From positions 1 to 64,000 of the forward strand of contig NZ_AUNE01000010.1 in NCBI RefSeq assembly GCF_000447755.1: a stretch of 64,000 nt of DNA, read 5' to 3'. This stretch comes from Bacteriovorax sp. BSW11_IV. GTDB taxonomy: Bacteria; Bdellovibrionota; Bacteriovoracia; Bacteriovoracales; Bacteriovoracaceae. The notes under the pieces are model-generated. The model saw only the letters and a list, made by a program, of their open reading frames with translations, was not told the origin of the DNA and ran no database searches. A program made the position numbers and the translations under genes. The stretch's first letter is position 1, and every line of letters begins with the position of its first letter. This document shows, in pieces, positions 8,651 through 17,400 of this stretch.

Positions 8651-8729
8651 AGTCATTCATCTGTATACAAAAAAAGATGGTGGCCCTAAAATAAAGGCAC
8701 AAATTAATTGAGGAAAAGGAAATATCTAA

Positions 8730-10493
8730 ATGAACTTCTTTGAAGACGAACAAGATTGGAAATGGCTCTTTAAAAATGGAATTGATTGGAAAACAATCCT
8801 TCCCCTTTACTATCAAAGCTACCCGACTGAGGAAGGTTTTGAGAAACCAGAAGACGTCATCTCTTTTATGGAAGAAATACTAAATAGTACTGGTGCATGG
8901 ACAGGCGGTGCCGTTAGCCAAAGAGCAGAAAAACTCGATCAAAATGGTGCAGGTCAAGTTGTCGATGGAAGAACTATTCCAGGTCCAGAACTATCTGCCC
9001 TGTACAAAGAAGCGGCAGAGCTTCAGGTGATTGGTTTGCCAATTCCTCCAGAGTTTGGTGGTCTAGGAATTCCAACAACGATCCTTATGTTCTTATTGGC
9101 CCAACTCTCTAGAGCATGTTTATCACAATCAACTCAACTTGCTTTTTTCACTTCTATTGCAGAAATGGTTCACCGCTTTTGCGATCATGAAACAGCACAA
9201 AGAATTATTCCAAAGATTATCGCTGGCGAGCTTAGTGGATCAATGAATTTAACTGAGCCTGGTTGTGGATCAGATCTTGGAATGATTAAAACGACTGCAA
9301 TAAAAAGAGAAGATGGAAAATACCTTCTAAATGGAAGCAAGATTTTCATCACTAACGGCGGTGGCGGTGTTGGATTTGTACTTGCTCGTATCAAAGGCGC
9401 GGCTGAGGGCCTTGCTGGAATTTCAATGTTCCTATGTGAGCAAGATATTCCAGAAAAAGATGGTCCTAACTATATTGTAGCTAAGAATGAACACAAAATG
9501 GGAATGCACGGATCATTTACGACTGAAGTTGTTTATGAAAATTCGGTTGCGTCCCTTGTTGGTGTAGAAGGCGAAGGTTTCAAATACATGCTTCACCTTA
9601 TGAACGAAGCAAGAATTGCTGTAGGCTTTCAGGCGCTAGGAACAATTGAAGGAGCAATTTCTTATGCTGTAAAATATGCAAATGAGCGCCAACAATTTGG
9701 AAAACCAATTGCAGAACTTCCCCTTATGAAAAGAAACCTCGAAGACTTTACAACTGAGCGCGATGCTCTTAGAGCTCTTCTAACAGACACCGTTTCTCAC
9801 TTTGACATCTTCCAAAAGCTAGATTTAAAGAAGAAAAAAACAAACGATCTCTCTAAAGAAGAACAAGTTCTTTTTAAAGAGGCCAGTCTATGGGTGAGAA
9901 AGAGAACTCCTCTAGTAAAGTACTACGCGTGTGAAGCAGCGACAAACCTATCTCAAAGAGCTATTCAGGTTCTTGGTGGTTATGGTTTTATGCATGAATA
10001 CCCAGTAGAAAGATTTCACCGTGATTCTTTCGGTCCACTTCTTTATGAAGGGACAAGTCAGATTCAGGCCCTGATGGCCCTTAAAGATATCATCAAATAC
10101 GCCATGAAAGACCCTAAGCGCTTCTTTAGCAACGTTTTTATTAAGCACCCAGGTATCAACCTTCTTGGTGGAAATTCTGCCTATGAAAAGAAATTGAAAA
10201 ATTCTCAATACCGCTTCAAAAAGAAGATGATTGGTCTGATTATTAAGACTCTTAAACCAGAGACTTCAAATAATCTTTTTAATGCTAAAGCATGGGCCAC
10301 GGAAGAAAATATTGATAAGCTCATGATTCACGCAGAAACTCTGTGCCAAGGTCTCTCTTACCTTGAAACGCTAAGGGTTCTAAGTGAGCATGCACAAAAA
10401 GATTCATCGCGCTCAGAGCTTTTCAACAGATACTATACTCTGATTACTCCGCGCCTTGAGGCCATCTATACAGATTGGGAAGTAAGAACTTAA
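8730..10493 (+). CDS. acyl-CoA dehydrogenase (about 600-residue FadE-type)
   Basis: FAD enzyme for the first step of fatty-acid beta-oxidation, making enoyl-CoA from acyl-CoA. 587 residues, longer than the classic 380-residue enzymes and typical of the large FadE/FadE5-like class with extensions at both ends. Visible motifs: GELSGSMNLTEPGCGSDLG (substrate/FAD loop), NGSKIFITNG, ERQQFGKPIAELPL, VLGGYGFMHEYPVERFHRD, and LYEGTSQIQ carrying the catalytic glutamate. AGGAAAAGGA lies before the ATG. Single-gene unit with its own terminator; an operator-like palindrome upstream suggests regulation by fatty-acid supply. Chain-length preference cannot be read from the sequence. Confidence 0.92.
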   Translation: MNFFEDEQDWKWLFKNGIDWKTILPLYYQSYPTEEGFEKPEDVISFMEEILNSTGAWTGGAVSQRAEKLDQNGAGQVVDGRTIPGPELSALYKEAAELQVIGLPIPPEFGGLGIPTTILMFLLAQLSRACLSQSTQLAFFTSIAEMVHRFCDHETAQRIIPKIIAGELSGSMNLTEPGCGSDLGMIKTTAIKREDGKYLLNGSKIFITNGGGGVGFVLARIKGAAEGLAGISMFLCEQDIPEKDGPNYIVAKNEHKMGMHGSFTTEVVYENSVASLVGVEGEGFKYMLHLMNEARIAVGFQALGTIEGAISYAVKYANERQQFGKPIAELPLMKRNLEDFTTERDALRALLTDTVSHFDIFQKLDLKKKKTNDLSKEEQVLFKEASLWVRKRTPLVKYYACEAATNLSQRAIQVLGGYGFMHEYPVERFHRDSFGPLLYEGTSQIQALMALKDIIKYAMKDPKRFFSNVFIKHPGINLLGGNSAYEKKLKNSQYRFKKKMIGLIIKTLKPETSNNLFNAKAWATEENIDKLMIHAETLCQGLSYLETLRVLSEHAQKDSSRSELFNRYYTLITPRLEAIYTDWEVRT

Positions 10494-10507
10494 TCTTTGA
10501 TTTTGTG

Positions 10508-10533
10508 GGGTCCCGAAAGGGGCCCTTTTTTTT
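10508..10533 (+). terminator. rho-independent terminator after the acyl-CoA dehydrogenase
   Basis: GGGTCCC and GGGGCCC arms (one G-T pair) closed by a GAAA tetraloop, then eight T. It also overlaps the stop codon region of the convergent lipoprotein gene. Confidence 0.9.
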
Positions 10534-11233
10534 AATTTGTTTCGCTTAGAACTGTTTGAATGAAGACACTGGACTGCTCTGGATATTCAGAACATTGAAC
10601 CTTTTTAACGATTTCTTTTACAACACCGGCCGTAAATTTATCAGACGAACTAATAACTTTTAATTCAACAATTTCTTTGGCCAAAATACTGCTACTTGCA
10701 TCACTTCTAGGGCCCTTGATTTTTCTTATGACATCAACTCCACCATATTCATTGGCAAAGAGAACCTGATACATTGTGCTATCATTGCCCTCATTTACAA
10801 CTTTCTTGGGTGTTCTATCGCTAAGAACATCATCACAAATTGTTTTAAGCTCACCATCGCGATCCGTTTGCATAATCGAGAAATATGAAATGGGAAGGCT
10901 ACCATCTAGATAAATAGGACCTGAAGATAAAAGCTGTTTAACTTCTAGGTCACCATTGTATTTCTTTACACCTTGCGGTTTCTCACAATCTTTATTATTA
11001 ATTTCTGTGCTAAATATTTTAGAACTTTGTAAACTTGTAAAGCTAACTCTCTTTGTTCTAAAAAGAGTACAGACCTTGTTAAGTGTTGTGACATCTTCAG
11101 ATGAAAAAGTACTAGAGATAAGATAATTTGTTCCGATGGCGCCACTTGAATAATTTGAGACGCGATTCTTATCACGGCCACAGCTCATAAGCGTAAGTAA
11201 AGTGAATGTAAGGACAATAAATAACCTTCTCAT
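10532..11233 (-). CDS. lipoprotein of unknown function
   Basis: 233 residues from the ATG at 11233 (MRRLFIVLTFTLLTLMSCGRDKN). The lipobox LMSC marks a signal peptidase II substrate; the residue after Cys is Gly, so outer-membrane sorting is plausible. An ATG ten codons upstream (11263) is in frame but falls inside the FliA-like promoter that ends eight bases before 11233, so the shorter start is preferred. Two cysteines (TICDDV, VQCSEYP) remain in the mature part. No domain recognised. Divergent from the methyltransferase gene. Confidence 0.8.
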   Translation of the reverse strand: MRRLFIVLTFTLLTLMSCGRDKNRVSNYSSGAIGTNYLISSTFSSEDVTTLNKVCTLFRTKRVSFTSLQSSKIFSTEINNKDCEKPQGVKKYNGDLEVKQLLSSGPIYLDGSLPISYFSIMQTDRDGELKTICDDVLSDRTPKKVVNEGNDSTMYQVLFANEYGGVDVIRKIKGPRSDASSSILAKEIVELKVISSSDKFTAGVVKEIVKKVQCSEYPEQSSVFIQTVLSETN

Positions 11234-11241
11234 TACGTATA

Positions 11242-11268
11242 TTATCGGAACCTTAAAAATCAACTTTA
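11242..11268 (-). promoter_or_regulatory. FliA (sigma-28)-like promoter, best match in the window
   Basis: On the minus strand TAAAGTTG (11268-11261) is followed by TCCGATAA (11249-11242), with exactly 15 bases between TAAA and the -10 box. Consensus is TAAA-N15-GCCGATAA, so only the first base of the -10 differs. The lipoprotein ATG is eight bases further on, which implies a leaderless or nearly leaderless mRNA. Confidence 0.7.
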
Positions 11269-11299
11269 ACTTTTTTCAATTTTGCGATATGAAGCAACC

Positions 11300-12064
11300 A
11301 TGGAAAAAACATTTCAAGGCAAGCTCGGCACATACATCGTAAGAGAAACTGAAGATAAAAGTCTCACCATTTGGTCAGGTTTTTTCGATGAAAACTGCCA
11401 TTCTTTGGCCGGTGCCATTAACGAAACCATCTATAATTACCTAGAAGGTGCAGAGGTTTTACCTAAACTCACAGAAGGAAGACCCTGCAGTGTTTTTGAA
11501 GTGGGTTTTGGCGCCGGAATAGGGCCAAAGTTAACTATAAACAAATGGCGTGAATTAGGCGCAAAGGCCCCCTTGTCATTTATAAGTACAGAACTAGACC
11601 CGGCCTTGGTAGAGTTTGTTCGCGACAATTCAGAAGAAGACTTTCTAAAAAATCTTGTACGCGATGAAAACGGACATTTTGTTTTTAAAGAGGGGCTTCT
11701 AACATTTAAAATCCTTATTGGTGATGCGCGCAAGACTATTAAAGAATTTCAAAAAGAGAATCATTTAATAGACTCTTTTTATCAAGATGCTTTTAGTCCC
11801 AAGAAAAATCCTGCACTTTGGACGGTGGAATGGTTTGAAGATTTGAAGATCATTGCAAAAGACCAAGCAGTGCTGTCAACTTACTCTTGTAGCAATGCCA
11901 TTCGAAAATCCCTTGTACAAGCAGGTTGGGCCGTTTTTAATCGCAAAGGTTTTGGGACAAAAAGACACGCTACCATCGCAAAGAGTCAAGGAGAGTCTAG
12001 TGATGAGATTCTTCTGTCTTTGTCACGCTCACCTGTTGTTGCATTAGTTGATCAAAATCTGTAA
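11300..12064 (+). CDS. MnmC-like (DUF752) SAM-dependent methyltransferase
   Basis: 254 residues. Matches the methyltransferase half of MnmC, which completes 5-methylaminomethyl-uridine at the tRNA wobble position: SAM-binding VFEVGFGAGIG, then FYQDAFSPKKNPALWT (the FLDGFxPxKNPxLW signature) and a C-terminal YSCSNAIRKSL...GWAVFNRKGFGTKRH segment. The FAD-dependent oxidase half of E. coli MnmC is absent, so this is the stand-alone MnmD-like form. Start placed at the ATG at 11300; an upstream TTG at 11282 is possible. No strong ribosome site. Cytoplasmic. Confidence 0.82.
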   Translation: MEKTFQGKLGTYIVRETEDKSLTIWSGFFDENCHSLAGAINETIYNYLEGAEVLPKLTEGRPCSVFEVGFGAGIGPKLTINKWRELGAKAPLSFISTELDPALVEFVRDNSEEDFLKNLVRDENGHFVFKEGLLTFKILIGDARKTIKEFQKENHLIDSFYQDAFSPKKNPALWTVEWFEDLKIIAKDQAVLSTYSCSNAIRKSLVQAGWAVFNRKGFGTKRHATIAKSQGESSDEILLSLSRSPVVALVDQNL

Positions 12065-12082
12065 GGATTTTTTATAATTTAC

Positions 12083-12109
12083 TAATATCTCGTTTCTTTT
12101 TTCCGATAA
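12083..12109 (+). promoter_or_regulatory. FliA (sigma-28)-like promoter
   Basis: TAAT (12083-12086), 15 bases, TCCGATAA (12102-12109). Lies 34 bases before the start codon of the receiver/HD-GYP-like gene, with an AAAAGGGTG ribosome site in between. One mismatch in each element against TAAA-N15-GCCGATAA. Confidence 0.5.
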
Positions 12110-12143
12110 TCAATGTGTTATAATAAAAAGAAAAGGGTGAAAC

Positions 12144-13499
12144 ATGGCGCAGGTAATAGTCGTTGAAGATAATCAAACAATGCTTGATCTTCTTACGTTA
12201 AATTTAAAAACCTTCGCAAGTGCAGATGTTATTCCTAGAGAGAACGCAGCGGAAGTTATAGACCTTCTCTCACTACTTCCTTCTGTAGACCTTATCATTG
12301 CAAAAAATTATATCAAAAATCAAAATGTCCCTCACGCAATTGTCGATTTTCTAATCGATAACAGACTCGATATACCTGTGATCATCGTTGGTGATGTGCA
12401 AGAAGACTATCCTGGAATTGAAGAAATCGCCACAACAGTGTCTGATACAAAAGATTGGGAAGAAATTGTAAAAACGGCCTGTAAGTCGTTAGGGGTTTCA
12501 GAAGAATCATTAACAAAGAAAATGAGTCCTGATTTTGTTCCTGTTCCCACTCGTTATTTTCTCTCACTTGAATCAACTTTTTGTGATGTCTATATTCGCA
12601 TTAAAAAGGGACCAGGTGATTATCAGTTTGTAAAACGTATCCATCAAGGTGAAAAGTATCCAATGGATGTTGTGAATAAGTATATAAACCAAGGCCTAAA
12701 GCACTTTTATATTGCCAAAGAATATGAAGAGAACTTTACAAACTTTGTTTCAAATCAACTTGTAGAAAAACTTAATGATAAAAGTATTAAGCTAGATGAG
12801 AAAATTGATATTATGGCCGAAGGTTATAGTATCGCTCTTCAAGAGATCTACAAAATGGGCTTTACAAGCGCAACAGTTCAGTTGGCCGAAAGTATCGTCC
12901 ACTCGATGATTGACACGTTTAAAGTTAATCCTGAGATGTCTCCCCTATTATTTAAAATTATTAACTCTAAAACGGGATACCTCTACCGTCACGCTCATAT
13001 GTGTTCAATTGTCTCTAGTGAGATTTTGAAAAACATGGGGCGTGATAAAAAAGAACTCCATGAAACCATGGCCTATGCCGCATTTTTTAAAGACATTGCG
13101 TTTGTTGAGAATGAAGAGCTTGCCAAAATTTCAACTTTCAATGCACTCGAAGAATCAGAATTAGATGAGTTTAGTTGGGACCTCGTGTTCAATCATGCCC
13201 AAGAGGCCGCAAATATTGTAAGAAAACTTGAAGATGCTCCTCTTGATGTTGATACAATTATCAAAAATCATCACGGTACAACTAATGGCCGTGGGTTTGC
13301 CACTGAAAATAACAAGACAGATTTTCCAAAATTATCCCTAATCTTTATTGTCGCTGTGGAGTTTACAAATGAGCTTTTGGCCTTTAAAGAACTTGGTCGC
13401 AAGCCACGTCCTATTGTCGATATCCTAAAAGAAAAGTATGATGTTTCTAAGATGAAAGATATTATTCATGCTTTAGAAAAGACAATTAAAAACTCTTAG
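12144..13499 (+). CDS. degenerate receiver plus HD-GYP-like protein
   Basis: 451 residues. Residues 1-110 have the receiver fold pattern (VIVVEDNQTML keeps the acidic pair), but the phospho-acceptor position reads IIAKNY (Ala53/Lys54), so it should not be phosphorylated. The C-terminal part resembles an HD-GYP domain: His in YRHAHM (about 283), FFKDIA in place of the HD pair (Lys316-Asp317), and NHHGTTNGRGF in place of HHERxDGxGYP. With the HD histidine and the GYP tyrosine and proline gone, c-di-GMP hydrolysis is unlikely; a binding or scaffold role is possible. AAAAGGGTG precedes the ATG. The next gene follows 18 bases after the stop. Confidence 0.8.
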   Translation: MAQVIVVEDNQTMLDLLTLNLKTFASADVIPRENAAEVIDLLSLLPSVDLIIAKNYIKNQNVPHAIVDFLIDNRLDIPVIIVGDVQEDYPGIEEIATTVSDTKDWEEIVKTACKSLGVSEESLTKKMSPDFVPVPTRYFLSLESTFCDVYIRIKKGPGDYQFVKRIHQGEKYPMDVVNKYINQGLKHFYIAKEYEENFTNFVSNQLVEKLNDKSIKLDEKIDIMAEGYSIALQEIYKMGFTSATVQLAESIVHSMIDTFKVNPEMSPLLFKIINSKTGYLYRHAHMCSIVSSEILKNMGRDKKELHETMAYAAFFKDIAFVENEELAKISTFNALEESELDEFSWDLVFNHAQEAANIVRKLEDAPLDVDTIIKNHHGTTNGRGFATENNKTDFPKLSLIFIVAVEFTNELLAFKELGRKPRPIVDILKEKYDVSKMKDIIHALEKTIKNS

Positions 13500-13517
13500 G
13501 AATAATTAGGATTTATC

Positions 13518-14471
13518 ATGACAAGATCTCCGTTTCCAAAAAGTCCAATTACGGATTTATTTGGTATTCAATATCCTATCATCCAGGCCGGAATGGTCTG
13601 GGTCTCTGGAGCAAAATTGGCCGCCGCCGCAAGTAATGCTGGATGCTTGGGACTCATCGGTGCCGGTTCAATGAAGCCCGACCTATTGAGATCACAAATA
13701 CAAAAAGCAAAGAAGCTAACATCAAAACCATTTGGGGTAAATATTCCTCTTTTGTACCATCTTGTGGAAGAGCAAATTAATGTTTGCTTAGAAGAAGGTG
13801 TAAAAATCTTTTTTACAAGTGCCGGTTCTCCAAAAAAATGGACGCAATACTTAAAAGATCATGGCGCCATTGTCGTTCATGTGACATCCACGCCAGAACT
13901 TGCAAAAAAATGCGAAGAGGCCGGATGTGACGCTGTCGTTGTTGAGGGATTTGAGGCCGGAGGTCATAATGGGCGTGATGAAATAACCACGATGTGCCTT
14001 ATTCCTCAAGTGGTCGATTCTTTAAAAATTCCGGTTATTGCGGCCGGTGGTATTGGTGATGGAAGAGCGATTCTTGCTAGCTTTGCACTAGGGGCCGATG
14101 CTGTTCAACTAGGAACGCGCTTTGCTCTTACTATTGAATCAAGTGCTCACGACAATTTTAAAAAGGCCATACAAAATGCAAAAAGTGGCGATACAAAACT
14201 CGTAATGAAACAGCTTGTGCCCGTTCGTTTGTTGAAAAATAAGTTCTACGACCAAGTCATTGAGCTAGAAAACAGATGTGCGACAAACGATGAGATGAAT
14301 GAACTTCTTGGAAAAGGCCGTGCCAAGGCCGGAATGCTAGAAGGCAATATGGATATGGGAGAGTTAGAAATTGGCCAAGTAAGTGCACTTCTAAAAGATA
14401 TACCTACATGCGAACAGTTGGTCCAAGATCTAATTTCTGAATATCACAAGGCCCTTACAAGGGTTTCATAA
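13518..14471 (+). CDS. FMN-dependent nitronate monooxygenase / FabK-like oxidoreductase
   Basis: 317 residues, TIM barrel of the 2-nitropropane dioxygenase/FabK superfamily: YPIIQAGMVWVSG at the N-terminus, GVNIPLL, the active-site segment VEGFEAGGHNG with its conserved His, the FMN phosphate loop PVIAAGGIGDGRAI and ALGADAVQLGTRFA. These enzymes either oxidise alkyl nitronates or, as FabK, reduce enoyl-ACP with NAD(P)H. Length and the C-terminal IGQVSALLKDI stretch fit FabK as well as nitronate monooxygenase, and sequence reading alone does not separate them. It overlaps the convergent giant gene by 17 bases. Confidence 0.85.
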   Translation: MTRSPFPKSPITDLFGIQYPIIQAGMVWVSGAKLAAAASNAGCLGLIGAGSMKPDLLRSQIQKAKKLTSKPFGVNIPLLYHLVEEQINVCLEEGVKIFFTSAGSPKKWTQYLKDHGAIVVHVTSTPELAKKCEEAGCDAVVVEGFEAGGHNGRDEITTMCLIPQVVDSLKIPVIAAGGIGDGRAILASFALGADAVQLGTRFALTIESSAHDNFKKAIQNAKSGDTKLVMKQLVPVRLLKNKFYDQVIELENRCATNDEMNELLGKGRAKAGMLEGNMDMGELEIGQVSALLKDIPTCEQLVQDLISEYHKALTRVS

Positions 14472-17400
14472 AGGCCTCTAAATAAGACATACATGTTTTG
14501 GCAGTTGTGGCATCAAGCATTTTCTCAAACCACTTTCTGCCAAAAGATGTCTGAATCTTCATCTTTACTTTATTTTTATCATTTAAAAATTGAGCAGACC
14601 CTGAATCAATAATGACCCAATCATCACTCACATCATTCCAGATGAGATTCGCTGGCCTTAAGTCACCAAAGTAAACTTCATTTTGAATCATTTTCTTTAC
14701 AATAGAAAAGAGCTTTTGCATTTTATAATCCTGCATATTCGCCCCTTGATTCAGCCAGTTTTTAATATAGTCCTCACCACTTTCACCTTCAATAAGTCTT
14801 CTGACAGAAAAGTTTTTTGAGCCAATGTAATATTCGGCATGAGTTAAACCAATCTTTTCATAGGCCTCAACACGCTTTTTCTCTTTACTGAGATCTTTCT
14901 CAAGAATACGTCCAACTTTAACAACGTAATCCATTCCTGCTTTATCTTGAAAGTGATAAACAAGAATCTTCGAATTCTCATGAACGCTTCCTAAATAATT
15001 CAAAATCCCCAGTTCTTTAGTCTCGATGATAAGTCCAGATTCGGGAGATTTAGTGAGAACATATTTCGCAAAACTATCGAGATCAATATTTTTAGCAGAG
15101 CTTTTTTCCAAGGCCTTTGCGCGTGGTTTAGTCTGTGGATTTGTTTGTTCACTTGAATGCGCGTAAGAGGCCAAGTATTGAGACTCAAGATTGTTCAATT
15201 TAGGACCTAAAATTGGAGCTAGACTACGAATTCTATTGGCAATTTTCGCATTCAACATTTTGGCTTCACTGCCATCAGCGATTAATTTTAGTAAATGACC
15301 ATAATAAGTAACAGAGATGGCCTTACCCTTGTATTTATTTTCCGTCATTTCAATAAAGCGAAAAATGAATGATTCATAAAGTTTTCCAGACATTAATTCT
15401 GGACTAACAAGATAATTTGATATCGTTTCAAAGATTTTCCCATTCAAATTCTTTTCATTCATTCCAAGAAAACCAATAATAAACTTTTCAGCAATATCTT
15501 TTGATTTGGTTCCTGAAATAGAACCTACTTCACGATATAAAAAAGTACTTAAGTCAGATGGCCTATCTGTATGATTAAGAATTTTTGTTATGCTCTCACT
15601 ATAACTCGAGCTTTCTTGCAACTTACGAGAGATGCGCAGAGATTCCACAATATTTTTAGGATAGTTTTCTAAATGAGGAATAATAACCTCTGAAACTAAA
15701 CGTTCACGTAGAACACTCGTTTTGTTCAAAATGCCCAGTACAAGTTCAGAAATACTTTTAGATTTCCCATTCTCGTAACAATACTCAATAAATTGATCTA
15801 AGTCTTTATCCGTAAACTGAGAAATGACATCAACAAGTTTATTTCTAAAATTTGTATTTTTAACCAATGCACTGTTTTTCTCTAAAATTGCTAGAAAAAT
15901 TTCTAGATGATCAAAGCTCTTTGATTGACCTAGTATAGTAAGAAAATATTTATTTTGAATCGTTTCTGGAGTAAGAAATTTATCTAGAATGTAATCAGAG
16001 GTCTTACTATCTAAGGTTACATTTAAATTTTCTAGAACATCGACTAGCGAATTAAAGACTATACCTTTGTCTTTAATTGAAGCAGCTTCGAGTCCCTTTA
16101 ACATCGAAAGAAATGTACTTTGATCAAAATTGTTGAGTGAAAATTTTTGTAAATGCCCTTTGATGGCCTGACCGGGTAATGCATTAGTGACATTGAGTGC
16201 ATCACTCAGGACACTTGAGAATTCAAAAAAAGCACTAAATGTTTTTACATCATACTTCTTTGCTTCCTTAGTTAATTCTAGATACTCAAACGGATACATT
16301 GGGTATTTAACAAGAAATAATTTCTGGGCCTCACTCAACTTTTTTAAGGCCTTAGTTGCGTCATCATAGATAGCATCTGCATCAATATTTAGTTCACTTA
16401 AAACGTGAGGAGCAATAATTTGGTTTCCAAAGACGACAGATGAAGCTAAGAGATTATCGTAAACAAGGTCTTTTATTCCTGTAATATTTAAAAACGATGC
16501 TAGCTTTTCATTATTATATGAAATGATTTTTTTAAAGAATAAATTATTATCAGCATCTTTGCCCATAGAGATGAGATTATCTAATTTAAGGAGTTTTTCA
16601 TATTCTTGGAGATGGGACTTTGAAATCTCGATTTTTCCAGGAAGAATAGAATTCAACATAAAAGGAAGATAGAGAGTCTTCTCTATACTACTTAAGGAGC
16701 CAGTCTTGTTGTATGAATTTAACACTGACTCAATAAAATAGTCGTAATTGGCCTTCGATTTAACAACTCTCATATAATCGTTTTCAAAATTCACAAAGTT
16801 TGAACTATCTCTAGCTATGGTCATAAAAAGATCAATCTTTTCTTTTGGACTTAACAGGTCAAGACGTCTTTTGACCTCTTTTGATGAAAGAGATGAGTTG
16901 AAATAATGATCATAAACGACACTTTTATCACTGTCGTTTTGTTTCTCTGAAGCATCTATATAAAGCAGAACTCTACGAAAAGTACTGTAGGCCAAATGTT
17001 CATCGTCACCACTTAATCTATTAAGAATATATGACGAACTAAGACTTTTCTTATGAAAATTTATAGATCTTCCTGAGCGAATATCGTTTATTCCCGCCTT
17101 AATGATTAGTCTATTCAATTTACTTTTTAGCTGCGTATTAAATTTCACTTTCAAAAGTAGCTCTTCAATAGCATTTTGATCCGAAATTTTTTCAATATCT
17201 CCGATTTGAAACATGGCATCTAAAATTTCTGTCAACTGTTTCTCGTTATCTGCGAGATTAGCAAAAAATGGCCAATTCGATTTGAGCAAAGTCCCTTCAT
17301 CCTCTTTGAAGAGTTTTGACCAAGTACTGTATTTAATCGAACTTACAAATTTTTTAGTTTTCTGATCATTTGACTGTAGAAATGATGAGGCCATGGCCCT

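Noticed and set aside
8547-8816. 89-codon minus-strand frame over the acyl-CoA dehydrogenase promoter and start
   Set aside because: Overlaps the operator, promoter region and first codons of a certain gene; composition not protein-like.
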